DNA of 64,000 nt from Xanthostigma xanthostigma (taxonomy: Eukaryota; Arthropoda; Insecta; Raphidioptera; Raphidiidae), in contig OY754469.1 in NCBI GenBank assembly GCA_963575645.1, forward strand, positions 18,494,001 through 18,558,000, in the 5' to 3' direction. This document shows, piece by piece, positions 43,314 to 57,200 of the stretch. The stretch's first letter is position 1. Each line of letters begins with the position of its first letter. The notes under the pieces were generated by a model. It saw nothing but the letters and a program-made list of their open reading frames with translations. It did not search any database and was not told where the DNA came from. Both the position numbers and the translations under genes were made by a program.

Positions 43314-44164
43314 GTTATTACAAAATTTTGAATTTCGACTGCAATTGAATATTTTGTTACATATTGTATATTCAAAGAAACATCTGTTCTCTGAAATATA
43401 ATTACGCGTTTCTTTTTGTTGAAAATTCGAGTGTCAGAATGTACCACTGCAAAGAAAAGATTATGCTGAACTAGTTTTCAGTTTCCATGTCGAGTTTAAA
43501 TTTAACTTTCATGAAATAAACTTTTTTTACCTACAACGGTTAATTATACGATTAAAACTTCGTTATTTAAAAACTTTTGCGGTTTTACGGTGTTCAGTCT
43601 GGCTCACTTCTATTTTCTGTTTTAATACCTCACCGTTTTTGGTTTCAAATAAAAAAGGCATTCTGTGCGAAAGTTTTTTTATTAATATTTCATAGACTAT
43701 ACTTTTATCACCCTGAAAAAAACGACAGTACAATTTATACGAAATACTCATTAACTTTACTGACTGAAAATAATTAGCTTGCAGTTCTTTCAGAAGTTTT
43801 TACCAAACCTTTACAATGTTTTTCTGCATACCCGCACCTCCACCATTTCACCCGTACTCCCACCACATAAACCGTACGTTTCACGCTTGTCCACTGAAAC
43901 ATTATGCAAAAAAGAACGTAAAACCAAGTGTAAAAATGGCGGCTGATGATCTGCGAATGTTTTTATAGAAAAATAACGTCCTCGACATTTGTCAAACTTT
44001 AATCTGTGCTCTTTGAACTCCACCAACGTGTATATTATATTTATTTACTTTTTACATTGTATTTAATTTAGAATGTATTTTTAAATTGCTCACAAGAAAA
44101 GAGATTCCGCTTGTACAAGAACATTTGATAAACATTTAAATATAATTCAAAGCAAAATATTTAA
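43314..44164. other. No gene recognised
   Basis: Spacer with short, motif-free frames on both strands. Confidence 0.4.
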
Positions 44165-44417
44165 TACTAGCGGCCCGGTCCAGCTTCGTTCGAATTTGTA
44201 GATTGCCACCGTTTTTTCGTCGACTTACGTTGTAAAATTGGTCTCAACGAAAAGCGCTTTTATTTTAACGCGATATTAATGTATAGCCTATGTCCATCCT
44301 GAAGGTTCATTCTAAATATTGGTGAAAAAATTTTTGAAATCGGATGAGTAGTTTCAGAGATTACCTCCTACATCCAAACTTACAAACTTTACTACCGCTT
44401 TATAATATTAGCATAGA
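44165..44417 (-). repeat. Helitron-like repeat, full-length sister copy
   Basis: On the minus strand it starts ATGCTAATATTATAAAGCGG and ends GCTGGACCGGGCCGCTAGTA. It contains CTTCAGGATGGACATAGGCT and ATCGCGTTAAAATA uninterrupted, giving the empty sites for the hATs at 40278 and 42166. The TC-like start and CTAGT end are Helitron-like; no coding. Confidence 0.75.
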
Positions 44418-45029
44418 AAAAAAAGATATAAACACACACTTAATAAAATTAAATTACAAATAGTTCAATCTTCAAAAAGATATTATCACACGATAATTAT
44501 AATTCAGGAAATACACATTTGTAAATTATAAATACCTCTATTAGGATCAACCCGTTGATATTCGACAGAGAAAAAATGTGTCGAAAAGTAAATAATTGTA
44601 ATCGTTTATATAAAAGTTATAAAGAAATAATACTGAACGCTTCTTCTCAACATTGATTGCGACTTTTCCGAACGGCTAGATAAAGTTCGATGCATGTTGA
44701 AAAGGTGCGTTCAGATTGCTTCTTTATAATAATATTAACAACAATAATAAAAAGAATATCTGTAAATAGAAAGTTTCAAATAAAAAAAAGTGTTGAGTAG
44801 ACCAAAAAAGCCACCAAAAAAGAAAAATATTATAATTTTGATGTCGGCGCCAATTTAAATGCTAAAATTTGGTTACATATTATAATCTACTTTTGTAAAA
44901 ATGACGTCTACCTTAAAGTTTTATTATTTTCCTGTTTTTAGTGACTTTCTTGAGGCTGATTTTTTTAAGTTTATATTTTTTTTTTCTTTTAAGTGGATTT
45001 GCAACACTTAGTTTGCACGTTATTATATT
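44418..45029. other. No gene recognised
   Basis: AT-rich spacer; nothing supported. Confidence 0.4.
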
Positions 45030-45200
45030 TTTAGGGTTCCGTACTCGAGGGTGCCCAACGGAATCCTATTACTAAGTCTCCGCTGTCCGTCCGGTCCGTC
45101 CGTCTGTCTGGCAGCGGGCTCTCATGAATTGTAATAGGTAGAGAGTTGAAATTTTCGCCGCTATGACAGCAAATAATGAAAAAGTCCCCAAAAGCGAGCA
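45030..45200 (+). repeat. Fragment of a common insect dispersed repeat
   Basis: Starts TAGGGTTCCGTACTCGAGG and continues CCTATTACTAAGTCTCCGCT and GTCCGTCCGTCTGTCTGGCA. As I recall, this is one end of a very abundant lepidopteran repeat whose other end reads CGCGACTC.GACTCGCACTTG; a piece of that end lies at 53155-53208. Confidence 0.6.
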
Positions 45201-45229
45201 AACTAATAAAAAATAAGTTCTTTGCTTAT

Positions 45230-45955
45230 AATTCACTCAATTTAAATCGAGGAGAAAATTTTGCATAGATTTCGTATAACTAAATATACCGAAACACTTT
45301 TTTACTCAGGTTTACATGGAAAGCAAGCTGTATTTAAATTCAATTTTATCTAACTGATGGCACAAACATCTTTCGGTTCTTTGTCTGTTGCACAGTATGT
45401 TATGAAAATTTAAAGATTGCGTATGTTCTGTCTTAAAATAAAAAAATTGGATTTGTTCAAAAAAGAATGCCATTTCAAATATTAGTCAGTTTTTTATATT
45501 TGATTAGTAAACTTTCAACTATAAATCTGTAAAAAAACTACTGTACCTATTTGTGTTGGATCATCCTAAAAGTATGCTCTATTAACTAGAAGAAGAATTG
45601 TTAAAATCGGTTTACAACTGTTGGCGATATTGTGGAATGTACATGAAAAACTGCTAAATCGATTTAAGTAAAATTTATGTGAGACCACCCTTGTTAAATA
45701 TAATAATAAATAAATTAATAAATATAATAATTAAATATAATAAGAATCATTTTAAAATCGATTTACAACTGGCGAAAAAATCGCGTGATATACAAAAAAA
45801 GAACAAACAAAAAACATAAAAAGCTACTGAACTGATTTATGTAAAATTTATGTGTAATTATCCTGAAGGTATGCTTTATTGAATAGAACAACAATCATTA
45901 AAAGCGGCCGTTCACAACTGGTGGAGATATCGCTAACATACACACAAAAAATACG
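45230..45955. repeat. Dispersed repeat with diverged internal duplications
   Basis: 45240-45450 resembles 55990-56245 (ACATAGATTTCGTATAAC..AAT..ACC.AAAC..TTTTT and CGTATGT.CTGTCTTAA). From 45540 to 45955 a unit of about 150 bp containing AAAATCG.TTTACAACTG and GTAAAATTTATGTG recurs two to three times. Confidence 0.5.
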
Positions 45956-48900
45956 AGGTAAAATGAGACCCTATTTTTTTTAAAGTCTGTTAAAATAAGT
46001 AGTGTTTTAAATATTATAGATTACACATCGTACTTTCAACGAAAAATTAAAAGAAAACAAGGTAAAGAACAGTTATAAGAATGTTCTTTTTTTCAAAAAT
46101 GTTTTTATTACATGAAGCGACTGAACCTGAACCTAAAATTATTAAATACTCGTTAAAGAGTTTTCACGCATTATATTCCCGTTGACAAGGCTCATTAGAA
46201 ATACCAGAGAAACTTCCTGTTACATTTAAAACGTTTCTGTGATCTCCTATTATCTGTCAAAATATATTAATTAATACAGATGGCGTTTGTTATTTGATGC
46301 CGACACAAACAACCCTTACGCTGTCGGGGAGTCTCATTTGATTACAGTGCTATTATTTTACTCTGTCATCATTACTAGCAATATTTTTTATATTTGACAC
46401 TGTTTTGTAACCGGAAAATTCAAATTTGCATTATTAGAAAATTTATTATAAAAACTTGACACAGATTTCATATACGATTTATAAAAATAAATGCTTGTTT
46501 CTTCACCATGGTAAAAACGTTTAAACAACTGAAATTTCAGCGTTATTTTAAAACTGATTTAAATATGATTTACTTTCAAAATTAGTTTTTAAAAGGCGAG
46601 GATAGTTACAGTTTGTCCAAGTAATTTCGAAAATGACAATTATAACTATTTTTTCCTAATTGAAATATTTTTTGTCTACAACTAATATTGGGGTAAAAAA
46701 AAACTTTCTCTTAAACTATTGAACCAATTTCGACGATTGATGTGTGTTTTAAAAGAGCCCTAAGATCTGATGTGCAATAAGCGGATTTTATAATGATTAA
46801 AAATTATTTTTAACGTAACATTATAAACATGCTTTCGATGAACAATTTGCATTGTATCAAGTGACGGTTAAATACTTTAGAGTACTAAAATAAACAGTAC
46901 CTATAGGTTTTTGAATGGTAAGGAAAATTGAAGAAAATATAGTTTTTAGTCCAGACTATATTCTCTTTAAAATGTATTTCTTTGCTAATGTTGTAGCTTG
47001 TTTATTAAAAACACGACATTAATATCCGGGGGGAGAGTATGCACAAGTCTACAGGGAACTTCAAAGAGTCTGAAAAACAGTTGTGTGGAAAAAACAATTA
47101 GTTTTTGAAAAAAAAAGTTCATTATCAATCTGAAATCTGATTTTTTGAACAAAATATAGGTACTTTAATTCAAAACCTAAAACTAAAACGTTATGTCCTT
47201 TTCAACCACTCAAAAAAAAGTCGAGGTATTACAAATATTTTATGTTAAATATTATGTTAAATAAATTTGTTAGATTTAAAGCAACGGGGCTAATATTTAT
47301 TAAGTTAGTATGCAAAATTAGCATTCTACACATCTAAATAACAGTCAAAATTGAACATAAAGCTACTTAAATTTATACCACTGGACTCTAAAGGGTAGCT
47401 TGAAATTCTCAAGACTACAGCAGATGTTTGGTACAAATATGTAGGTACCTATGTATAGGTACATACCTAAATATGGAAAATTCTACTAAAATTCAAATAA
47501 TGGTATTAACGATTCATTAGAACTATTTGCATAAGTATGTTAATATTGAAAATCGTAGATATTAATATTAGTATTAACGATGTTTTAACCTTTGCTTCAC
47601 CGGGAATATTTAAATTGAAGTTTGCCTAAATGTTAGTTTATTTTGAAAAATATTTTTTTGTGATTTATTTATCTACAAACTTTGTTATGTAGGTCATATT
47701 CTGTCTTATTTGGTGTGGTTAAAGCCCTTTCAATAGAAATGCGTGGGTATACAAACAACGTCAAGAGCTGTCAGTATTCTTCGAATTATTCCGAGACGAC
47801 AATCTTACGTGTTCATTAATTTTCACGCCAAGTTATGTCAGACTAAATTTTCTACTTACTTGGAAACGTCTTCTTACATTCTACTGTTTTAACATAAAAA
47901 ATTAACACAAGACATGAACATTTTAACTGTTGTTTCCATAAAAAAAACTTGAAAGTAAAATTACAAAAAACAAGATGTTATGTTTGAAGTCATTGTTTTC
48001 AAAGAATCATTATCTTAGAGCTGCGTTTTGTATAATCATATATTTTGATTAAGTTTTAAAAAATATACTGTTACACAGTTACACACTCCCCGTTGGCACG
48101 ACAAAGAATTTTGTGAGACAACAATCGGCTCCTCATTCTAACAATGACACACTGTTTGTTTTGAAACACAATCGGCTTGATTGTTCAAACAATAACAATA
48201 TGCGTAGGTAAAAAGGCTTTGATGCCAAATTCCAGACAACAATGAATGCAAGAAAAAGAAATAACTATCCAGCGCATATTTATATATAACGGGATAGCTC
48301 AGTAGACGGACCTTCATACAGTGTGTTTCATTGAGTTAACAATCGACAAATAGTTGTTACATAAATTGACAGTCAGTGAACAGTACTGAGGTAACTGCTA
48401 AGATAAATAGATAAATGATCTGTGTAAATAAATTTTGGTGTGTTTCATGTTGTAAATATTTTATCAGTTAGAATTGTTGTTTTGTTTCTGTCACGTTGTA
48501 AAGAAGTACTTTTTTATATTTTCCACCACGAATTAAAACACTTTTGTTACAATACTAATTGGGTACAAATTATACAAATACGAAAATACTACACGTTTAT
48601 TTAGAAATTTATCTTGCGTGGTATCTAAAAAATTTATTAGATCTAGTTAAAGCTTTCTATTTACTATAATTTCGGGCAGGTTCTTAAAAAGTTGTTGAAA
48701 GGCGTACAGTTTTTTTCGATCTTTCTGGAGCCTCCCTTCTGTCTGTTGCCCCTGCCTAGTTACGACAGTATTCTAACAATGAGTGTCTCTTAACAATATA
48801 TTAATAGAAAACTTTTGCTAGATCTAATTGCCTATTTAGTATTACAAACTATACCATAGAGATATTTGAAATATTCAACATTATTGAAAGAAAATTAGAA

Positions 48901-50529
48901 TAGCCCAAGTAGTGGGGAAAATGGTCTTACCTAATACCATAGAAATTCCTTTAATTTCTCAGCGATATCCCGCTTCAAATACTCATTTAGTATTTAGCCC
49001 GACTACGGCGAAGAAAAAAGAAAGGATTCTGTTTCAATTTTGCACAAAAATGTTCCTATCATGGCTGCCAGTCGGTGAAGTGCTAAGACGAACTAAAGCA
49101 GGAAAGTAAGATTAAAATGATCAAAATCCATTTGATGTTTAATTACTGTTAATTGTTCTTTGAAACACAGTATACATAAATGTCAAAGTTCGAGTAGTCT
49201 TATGTCTGGCTTTTACTTTATTCTTAATAAAATTTTCCATCACTTACGGATTGCTTCCGTCGACAAGCTTTAATCTCCTGCAGAATTTTGGTATGCAATA
49301 AAAGCTTTTTAGTCGTAAACCAAGCGTTAAATATAGAACGGTTCAGCGCGCTATAAATAAAACATTGCTGCAATACTCAATAGATAACTTTATTTTATAT
49401 ACTTTTTTTTTTGTTTGGGAGCCGTCCTTTCGCCGGAAACACTGTAGCGTTTAAAGCTTATTATGTTATCTCTAATACTAGCCGAGTCAGTTTTCTCGTT
49501 CATTGTACAAGCTCGGACAAACCGTGAACTGGTTGGTTGACACAGTCTTCTGGACTCATTCTTAATGATAATAATTATAATAAATTTCTCTAACTGACTA
49601 GGAATTTTTCCTGCTGCCTCTCGGCTCTCGCTGAGAAACGGTAATTCCTGTACCGGCCATCTTGTTGAGGTTTTCTATGATTTCCCTTAATAATTCCAGA
49701 TAAATATCGAGATAGTTCTTTATTCAAGGCCATGAACGATAACCTGTCTTATCCCCCCATTCGTTCTTTTGCACTCGGGTGAAAACGACCGCTAGTAAAT
49801 CTATAACCTTGAAGTATCAAATTATCTATGGTAAAAAAATGCACTTTCTAAGTAAAAATTTGAGGTAAATTTTAATTTGTGACAATTTCTTATAGCGCTG
49901 AATATACAATAACGCTCGAATAATGTCAAATATTCTAAAACCTTGCTGTTATTTTTATTGTTTCAAATTATATAACTTGAAAATTCATCCGTTAGTAAAT
50001 ATTTTGTAAACATTGCGTGAATTTAATCATAAACAAAACAAACATTCTAAAATCACGACTTGAAATATTCAGACTAGAATATCTGAAACACAATAGACTA
50101 AACTGGTGCAAACAGAACTGTAAGCGTTGTGAAGACTTTACGAATTATGTTCAGAAGAATACTTTTGTAAACATACGAGGGAAAATCAACAAACACATTT
50201 TCGCAATGCAAATATTGCAAGGAAATGTTTCATGTTTAATTTCTTAATGCAAATAACAAAATTATGTCTTCATATTAATATTATTACGGTCTCTTTTCAT
50301 GCAAGTTTTTTTTTTGCATTAATAATTATAATGCGTACGACATTTGCTTCTCGTAACCTAACAGGCGCCATTCGCACCATTTCTCGTTATGCTCTACATT
50401 CATTCATTTTCAACTACGGACGGATTATTGCAAATTAGAGTAAGGTATAATTTGTGAGCGTATGAACTTGACAGATAATTGACCATGGCCTTGAATAAAG
50501 AATCATCTCAATATTTATTTGACATGCCG
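45956..50529. other. Long stretch with no gene recognised
   Basis: 4.5 kb of AT-rich, unstructured DNA. Short frames (for example 48912-49109, 50017-50247) lack motifs. 49760-49795 has a Helitron-like end (TGCACTCGGGTGAAAACGAC followed by CGCTAGT). No tRNA, satellite or clear inverted repeat. Confidence 0.4.
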
Positions 50530-50914
50530 AAACCATATTCTGGCCAAGAGAAAGCAACTGGCTGTATCGGAAGGAAATCTCAATTGACAATCAAAAATAA
50601 GTTGCTGCTCTATAAAGCCAATATGGACGTACAGAATGCAATTATGGGGTACGGCCAGTAAATCAAACATTGCCACAGTTCAGCCGTTTCCGGTAACCAC
50701 TGTAGCAGATGCACCACGGTGCGTTATCAACGACGCTCTTCACCGTGACCTAATGACGCCAACTGTCAAAGAAGAAATACGACGCCTCAGCACCAAATAC
50801 CAGGATAGACTGCTGAACCACCCCAACCAGCTTGCCATAAATCTATTAGATAATATTACAAAAATGCACAAACTAAAAAGACACTATGTACTTGAATTAT
50901 CTAACATGCAATAA
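50530..50914 (+). pseudogene. Jockey-clade LINE, reverse-transcriptase C-terminal tail
   Basis: In shifting frames the + strand gives HILAKRKQLAV, then IGRKSQLTIKNKLLLYKA, then MQLWGTASKSNIATVQPF, then TVKEEIRRLSTKYQDRLLNH and LKRHYVLEL before a stop at 50914. This is the conserved C-terminal end of Jockey-type ORF2 in insects (IGR.S.L....K..LYK..L.P...YG..LWG.A..SN......Q), including the terminal P.V..EI...S..Y..RL..H segment. Frames break at about 50565 and 50635 and the catalytic RT core is missing, as expected for a 5'-truncated, decayed LINE copy. Confidence 0.88.
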
Positions 50915-52353
50915 TAATTAACAGAATGCACTGAGTGATGCCATTGGGTGGCATCTCGCTCTTGCCATTAGTTCATCATTATATTAGTACATATAGTCTG
51001 AATAGACTGATTACAAACAGGGCACAAATTACAGAAAACAAAATTTTTCTGGAATTATCGAGGTAAATTGCAATGGAAAATCTCAGTAAGATGATTAGTA
51101 GATACAAAATTTACCTTTACACAGCAAGAGGCAGTAGTAAATGGTCTAATTTGGAGTAATGCTGGTTGATGAGTTTTTTTATACATATTTTAAGGGAACA
51201 AAAGTTTTTCTCGCTGTATCGGGAACTCATTATTAGTTGTGCTGTTTTAAGATTTTTATTGTCAAACTTAACTTTGTTTGATCTATTTTTTTGTCCATCA
51301 AATAATTCTAAATTCAATACTAAACTGAAAATCTAATTTATAGATTTATAGAGGGAAGAACTTTCTTACCTATATCGTATTACTGTTCTTTTGGTAAAAA
51401 AAAAACTTTGTACCAAACATTTTTCGATTCAATGCAAGTCTACACCACTGTTTGGTTCTCAATTAATCCCATGTTTCCAGTGTCTGCTTAGCAGAGGCTG
51501 AGCTGTCCCATTTTGTTTGTGTAAGCGTGTGTTCAGCATCCTCGAAAACCAGTTGCATCAGGAAATAATCGAGTTTTTTAGGTTTTTTTCTGACTCACAC
51601 AGTCCACTCAAAGAGGAAATTTGGGATGATTTGAGAACCAAACATTGGTTCAGGACTCCATCAAATCAAAATAGTGCAAAATTTTTGTTCTCAAAAAAGA
51701 ATAATCTGATAAAAAATGTGGGTTTCTATTTAAAAAAATGGCGGTGACCTTGCTACCTTGGAGGCGCCTCCGCCAAATGAAAAAAAAACTACACGAATGT
51801 TCTTCCTTCTTGATTCCCTGCAACTTTTGTCCAAATCTTTTTTTTTTTCAAAATCCTTCTACGAAAAGAAAGAGTGCTCATGTTTTAAAAATCTACTCTG
51901 TATATAAATTAAACTTGAAAAGCAAGTTCAAACAGTGCTGATATTTGAGCGGTTCGGAACACGCCAACTTCGTAAATGACGTCAAAAGACTGCTATGCTG
52001 TGCTACGTCCATAGTTGCAAAATACATAATCTCTGCTTTATCTATACAAAACTGAATCTGGCATTTCTTCAAAGAGTTCTATTCAGACGTTAATCAAAGA
52101 TTTGAATCTGCCATTATTTTTGTTTATAAAAATTCAGTGCCTAACTTAGATACGGATTTCATTTGATGTTGCCTTGATGGTTCTATGTAGACTGCAGACA
52201 AATGACGTCACGCCTTGTTCGATAGGTGGTAAATTTCTAATGAACTATAACTTTATCATTTAGAGATGTTTTTAAAGACGAAAAATACGAATAATTTTTT
52301 TTATCTATTTTAATAATCAGTGAAAAATGGAACATTATCCATATTACATTAAT
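50915..52353. other. No gene recognised; LINE 3' tail then spacer
   Basis: The first 100 bp (GTGATGCCATTGGGTGGCAT) may be the LINE 3' UTR. The rest is AT-rich, with frames at 51517-51747 and 51738-51941 that have no motif. Confidence 0.4.
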
Positions 52354-52517
52354 ATTACAAAGAGGTACAGTTTGTAAGTTTGGATGTAGGAGGTAATTTC
52401 CAAAATTACTCATTCGATTTCAAAATTGTTTTCACCAATATTTAGAATGAACCTTCAGGATGGACATAGACTATATATTGTCGCGTTACAATCTCGGGCG
52501 AAACCAGACCGGACCGC
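52354..52517 (+). repeat. Helitron-like repeat, internally deleted copy
   Basis: AATATTACAAAGAGGTACAG, GTTTGTAAGTTTGGATGTAG, CCTTCAGGATGGACATAGAC, then a jump to CTCGGGCGAAACCAGACCGG followed by ACCGCTAGT. Same family as 44165-44417 with about 100 bp missing in the middle. Confidence 0.75.
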
Positions 52518-53278
52518 TAGTTTAAAGATATTGACGATAGAGCATCGCTATAGGTTATCGCTATTCTTTGAGAAACGATGAATTTCTAACTCAAGAAAAA
52601 TACATTTTCATTTTATATTTCAGATACCTATAATAAAAAAATATTTTTTTTACATTTGAATAATTTTTAGATTAGCAATATTATAAAGTTTGGAAGTCCT
52701 TCGTACAAATATACAGCAACTGACCTAAATACGTCCAGCTGCGTGTGTGATATTCACTTCTCATAGCAAAGCATAGCTCTGTATTAGCGTACGCCGTACA
52801 TACATAATATTTGCTGCCACAAAGCAAAACCAATTATGTAAGATATTCGGTAAAATTTATTTGTTCTTCATTGTGGCCCAGAAAAGATATAAACTTTTTA
52901 AGGCGACGACAGCCTATCTTTATGAAAAGCGCTCGGCAAACAATATGTTGTTAACAGTACACACTACAGAAGTGACATTTCAAGAATAACAGGATGGCCA
53001 CTGTTTCTCCAGACCAAACTTTCTGAATTTTCCCGGTTTTCTAGGTGATTTTTTAGTTTCTCCCTTGACATACGTAACTATCAAGAATAAAATACATATA
53101 GAAATAAACAATGTAAGTTTAAGTTTCAGAGTTGATCTTCAATATTTGTTCGATGTAGATACGGAAACCTCGGTGCGCGACTCAGACTCGCACTTGACCG
53201 ATTTTTTTTATTCACAAAAATCTCTGACTTTAACCAAAATCCCCTGACTGTTCTGTGCTGTTAGTCTAGTTCACATTT
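52518..53278. other. No gene; fragment of the abundant repeat at 53155-53208
   Basis: Mostly spacer. 53155-53208 (GGTGCGCGACTCAGACTCGC, ACTTGACCGATTTTTTT) matches the far end of the dispersed repeat whose near end is at 45030. Confidence 0.5.
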
Positions 53279-53950
53279 CTCTTTTTGATGAATTCCAGTC
53301 CTCCTTCACCAAAAATTATGATCAAGGTGTCATTCGATTTGGAATGACTTCTAGAAACTTTTTGGGGACAAAAAAATACAAAAAGTTATAAACATTTTAA
53401 TAAAAGAAAAAAGAGGGATTTGGTTTTCTGCGAATATCTCAAAAACTATTGCAGATATCTGATATTACAAAAAAGATTCTGAAATTTCCTGCAAAAAATT
53501 CCCATCTCCCGGAACTCAGCCACCAATATTTCTTATTTTAATTTCGAGGTGAAAATAGGACTAAAATTGTTTTTTTCTATTTTTTATACAAGCTAAAAGA
53601 CACGAAATATTGAAAATTATATAAAAAAACAGAAAAAAAGTGTTAGCCCTATTTTCACCTCTAAATCAAAGTAAAAAATATTGGTGGTAAAGTTCCGGGA
53701 GATGGAACTTTTTTGTAGGAAATTTCAGATTTCTTTTTTGATTTCAGATATTTGCAATAGTTTTTCAGATATTCGCAAAAAACGAAATCCCTCTTTTTTC
53801 TTTTACTAAAATGTTTATAACTTTTGCAATTCAATTTTTTGTCCCCCTGCACTTCAATGTTTTCAAAAAGTTTCTAGATGTCATTTCGAATCGAATGACA
53901 CCATGATCCTAATTTTCGGAGAAGGAGGAATGGAATTCATCAAAAAGGGA
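53279..53950. repeat. Foldback repeat D (arms about 290 bp)
   Basis: Left arm from TCTTTTTGATGAATTCCAG (53279), right arm ending with its inverse at 53950. Shared blocks are GGTGTCATTCGATT, TAGAAACTTTTTG, AAAGAGGGATTT, TGCAATAGTTTTTCAGATAT-type sequence and CACCAATATTT, then GAGGTGAAAATAG. I estimate about 80-85% identity. No centre apart from about 70 bp of A/T-rich sequence. Confidence 0.9.
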
Positions 53951-53999
53951 CATGGTTACCTACACTTGTTAGAGTTAAATATTTAACGCGATAATAAAT

Positions 54000-54230
54000 T
54001 ACACTCGAACATACGCCACTCTGCCTCGTGGCTACCAAATCGAGCGAGGAACAATCCAGCAACACGCACCCGACCGCGCTGTACGCAGCCGGCGACGTGG
54101 CGTGCTTGTGCCTAGCCTCAGCGGCCGCAGTACAACGGACGCCGAAGGTACACCGAACGACCGCTGCGTCTCCTCGTGAGAATCGCGCGACCAGTTGGGA
54201 CCCGAACCGTGCGGCGTTAATCAACGGATG
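54000..54230. other. GC-rich island followed by a (GT)n tract
   Basis: About 220 bp of clearly GC-rich sequence (for example GACCGCGCTGTACGCAGCCG) in an otherwise strongly AT-rich window. It is open on both strands (about 89 codons + from 54028; about 94 codons - from 54224) and ends in a (TG)9 microsatellite at 54229-54246. No protein motif is recognised on either strand. It could be a CpG-rich promoter or 5' exon, or a repeat end. Confidence 0.6.
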
Positions 54231-54246
54231 TGTGTGTGTGTGTGTA

Positions 54247-57200
54247 TGCTATAATAGCCTGCTGTTGTTCATTATAACAATATGCTATTGGTTTTGAATT
54301 ATAATACGCTGTGATCGTATTATTTGTACCATCTCAATTCAAAATAAAATTATTAAAACCGCGCAATTCGAAATTCAATTTCATACAATGACGGATTTAA
54401 GAGAGGCACACGGCAGCACGTGCCCACTCCAAATCAGAACCATATACAGGCTAATTTTTAGGTTGATTCTTCTTTTTTAACAGCAAATAGACGAACAAAT
54501 ATTTTAAGTAATTTTTTTATCAAAACTAAAAAATAAGAGAGAAACAACCTTTTAAAGTTTAATTAGGAATGATAGATCTAGTCTTTTCCATGTTTATTTA
54601 AACATATGTTCTGAACACAAATACATATGTGTGCCTTTGTTTTGTGAAATCGTCACCCGTCTTTTCCTAATTTTGACTGCCCATCCGAAGATTGCATTCT
54701 TCGTCTGCGTTCGAATCTACGTTATGAAACAAAGCTTCAGAAAAGTTTTATTTGCCAATGAATTTTTAAAATTAAGCTCTATTCCGGGTTTGGGAGGCAA
54801 ATAAATTATGCTCTATGCCGATTATTTTGGGATACTCTCGAGTCTAGAGTACAACAAATTTAAGTATTTCTGGATGAGGCCATCTTAAATTTTTCGAGTA
54901 AAAACTGTTGTTGCAAAAAAGCTTGAAATTTGTTATAGAATACAGTTTTTTTATCAAAAACTGATGAAAGTTTTGTTATTAAGTCACAAAAAATATAAAT
55001 ATACCTAATGGAACACGTTTCATTAATATTTCCTTTTTAAATTTTTCTTCCAAAAAAATCCATTAAAATCCTTTTATTAAAAAAAAGCATAATTTCCATT
55101 ATTCTAAAAACACTATAAAATGAACTAATGTCTATAGTAAATAATTGATTTATGTATTAGTAAATGTTTAAAATTATTTGGAATTTCATTAGGTACTGTA
55201 AAAGTAACCTTATCTACGCATAACTTATACTAATATTTTCTTTTTTCTTTTTAGGTAAAAATAACAACTTTTCAACAAATTAATGGAGATATTATCGTCG
55301 TTAAAAACATATTTCCATAAATCATCTGTCACAACAGTTCGTACGTACTATTTGTTTCTTTTATTTTTTTATGTATTTTATCTAAAAACGGTGTGTACTT
55401 GCGCAAGTTGCAGTACATCTTTTTTTGAATTTTAAATATGTTTCAAATATTGCTATCTGTTGAAGGTGTGCTTATAGATATAACAATTTCTTCTAAATTT
55501 TATTAATTTTTTAAACTAAACCTAATGAAATGAAATTTTCGTACCCACATTGTCTTCTGTATAAGTATCATTAATAAATAATTAATCTGAAATATATTTT
55601 AAAGATTTTTTCTAAAAAATTAAACAGATTCAAGCTAATCTTAAACATTCTTGTGGTGCATGAAATATTGTTTTTTTTTTGCATGAGAAGCTATAAAGTA
55701 CACAAGTTGCAATTTTCATTCCATTGAAGCGCAGCCATTTATAATCTATATCAAGAAAATCTTTCAACACAAAAATCAGAGCAAAAAAACCATGTCGTCC
55801 CAACCTTCTGCCGCTTGGTACATACCTACGCTATTTAAGTAATTTAGAGCATTTTTGACGTGATAACGTCTTATAAATTGATGAATCACCAATCTTATAA
55901 ATTGATAAAACACCGGCTGCATGCACGAAAAAGTGTAACGTTCGTAACGCGTAACGTTCCGCCTGACCCTGTGCGTGCTTTTTGCTAATTTCTCGCTCAA
56001 TTTAAATCAGATCGGTTTGAAACCAGTCTTAAACGAAAGAGGAGAACATTTTACATAGATTTCGTATAACAGAATTTGCCTAAACAGTTTTTTTATACAA
56101 ATTTATATAGAAAAATAGCTGTATAAAATATAAATGCAATGTTGTCTAATGCATGGCGCGACGCGGTCGGTCGTCTTTGTTTGCCATACATGGAAATTAG
56201 AATATAACGTATGTCTTGTCTTAACATGAAAACGGCTGCATTTCTAATGTTTAATTCAATTTTTTGACATTAGTATTTTGTGAAATGCAACGCCTTCTAA
56301 GTTAACTATTGGAATAACTAATTATTATTAGAACATAATACTTTGACAGTTGCAAACGTCACTTTTGACATTTCTTATCATTCCGACACCAAGGATAAGC
56401 GGATTGAAACCAAATTTTGGGAGGTTTAGGTTATGTATTACGGAATACGTTATCACGTAAAACTATCGTCCGTAAACCGACTTTACAGACAACCAATTTT
56501 TTTTCTTATATGATATATAGGCGGAATCTGTGTTCATTTTACGGTAGGGGGGATAAAAAATTTTCAAAGGTGGTAAAAAACGGATTACAATTTTAAAAAA
56601 TTCTTGCCGCTTCGTTTCTAGGTTCTATTAGAGCCAAATGACCGGAAAATATCAGCTGCAGAAATGTTTGACCAATTGCACCCTCTCCAAGCCACTATTA
56701 AGAATTTACGATCATAAATCCACTTTCTTAGGAGTGGCTTGGGGAGGATTCTCAGTTCTACTTGCACTTGTCGTCAAACCAGCGACTCTTTTCTAATTCA
56801 AAGAAAAATATTTTGACTACACACATTATAGTTTAATGGTCATTTTGCATCTTGATATATTTTTCTCAACCCTGGTAGCAGCTGAACTTTAAATACTGAT
56901 CAAGTGGGCCTGTTGTGAATCGAGTAAGTTAATTGCTCCTGCTTATTTATTACACGGACCTGATGATTAATTACTATTTTGTGTTAGATACTACATTTTA
57001 TGTTTAGTTTCGTCGTCAGTGAGTGATTGATAAATTATAGGATGCTGAGAGACCTTGCGATAAATAAAGTCAAAATGTATTCTTAATCAACACGTACACA
57101 TATATGCTACTCAATAAATCTTGCAATTACATAGCACGCTAAAATAGAAGTTTCTTAGCCGCAAAAATTCTAATTTTAATTGTAGATGTTCAAATTTTAT

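Noticed and set aside
48125-48785. Two ATTCTAACAATG blocks similar to the end of the gypsy element 1 LTR
   Set aside because: Similarity stops after about 12 bp and no LTR start or target duplication is found; not a solo LTR.
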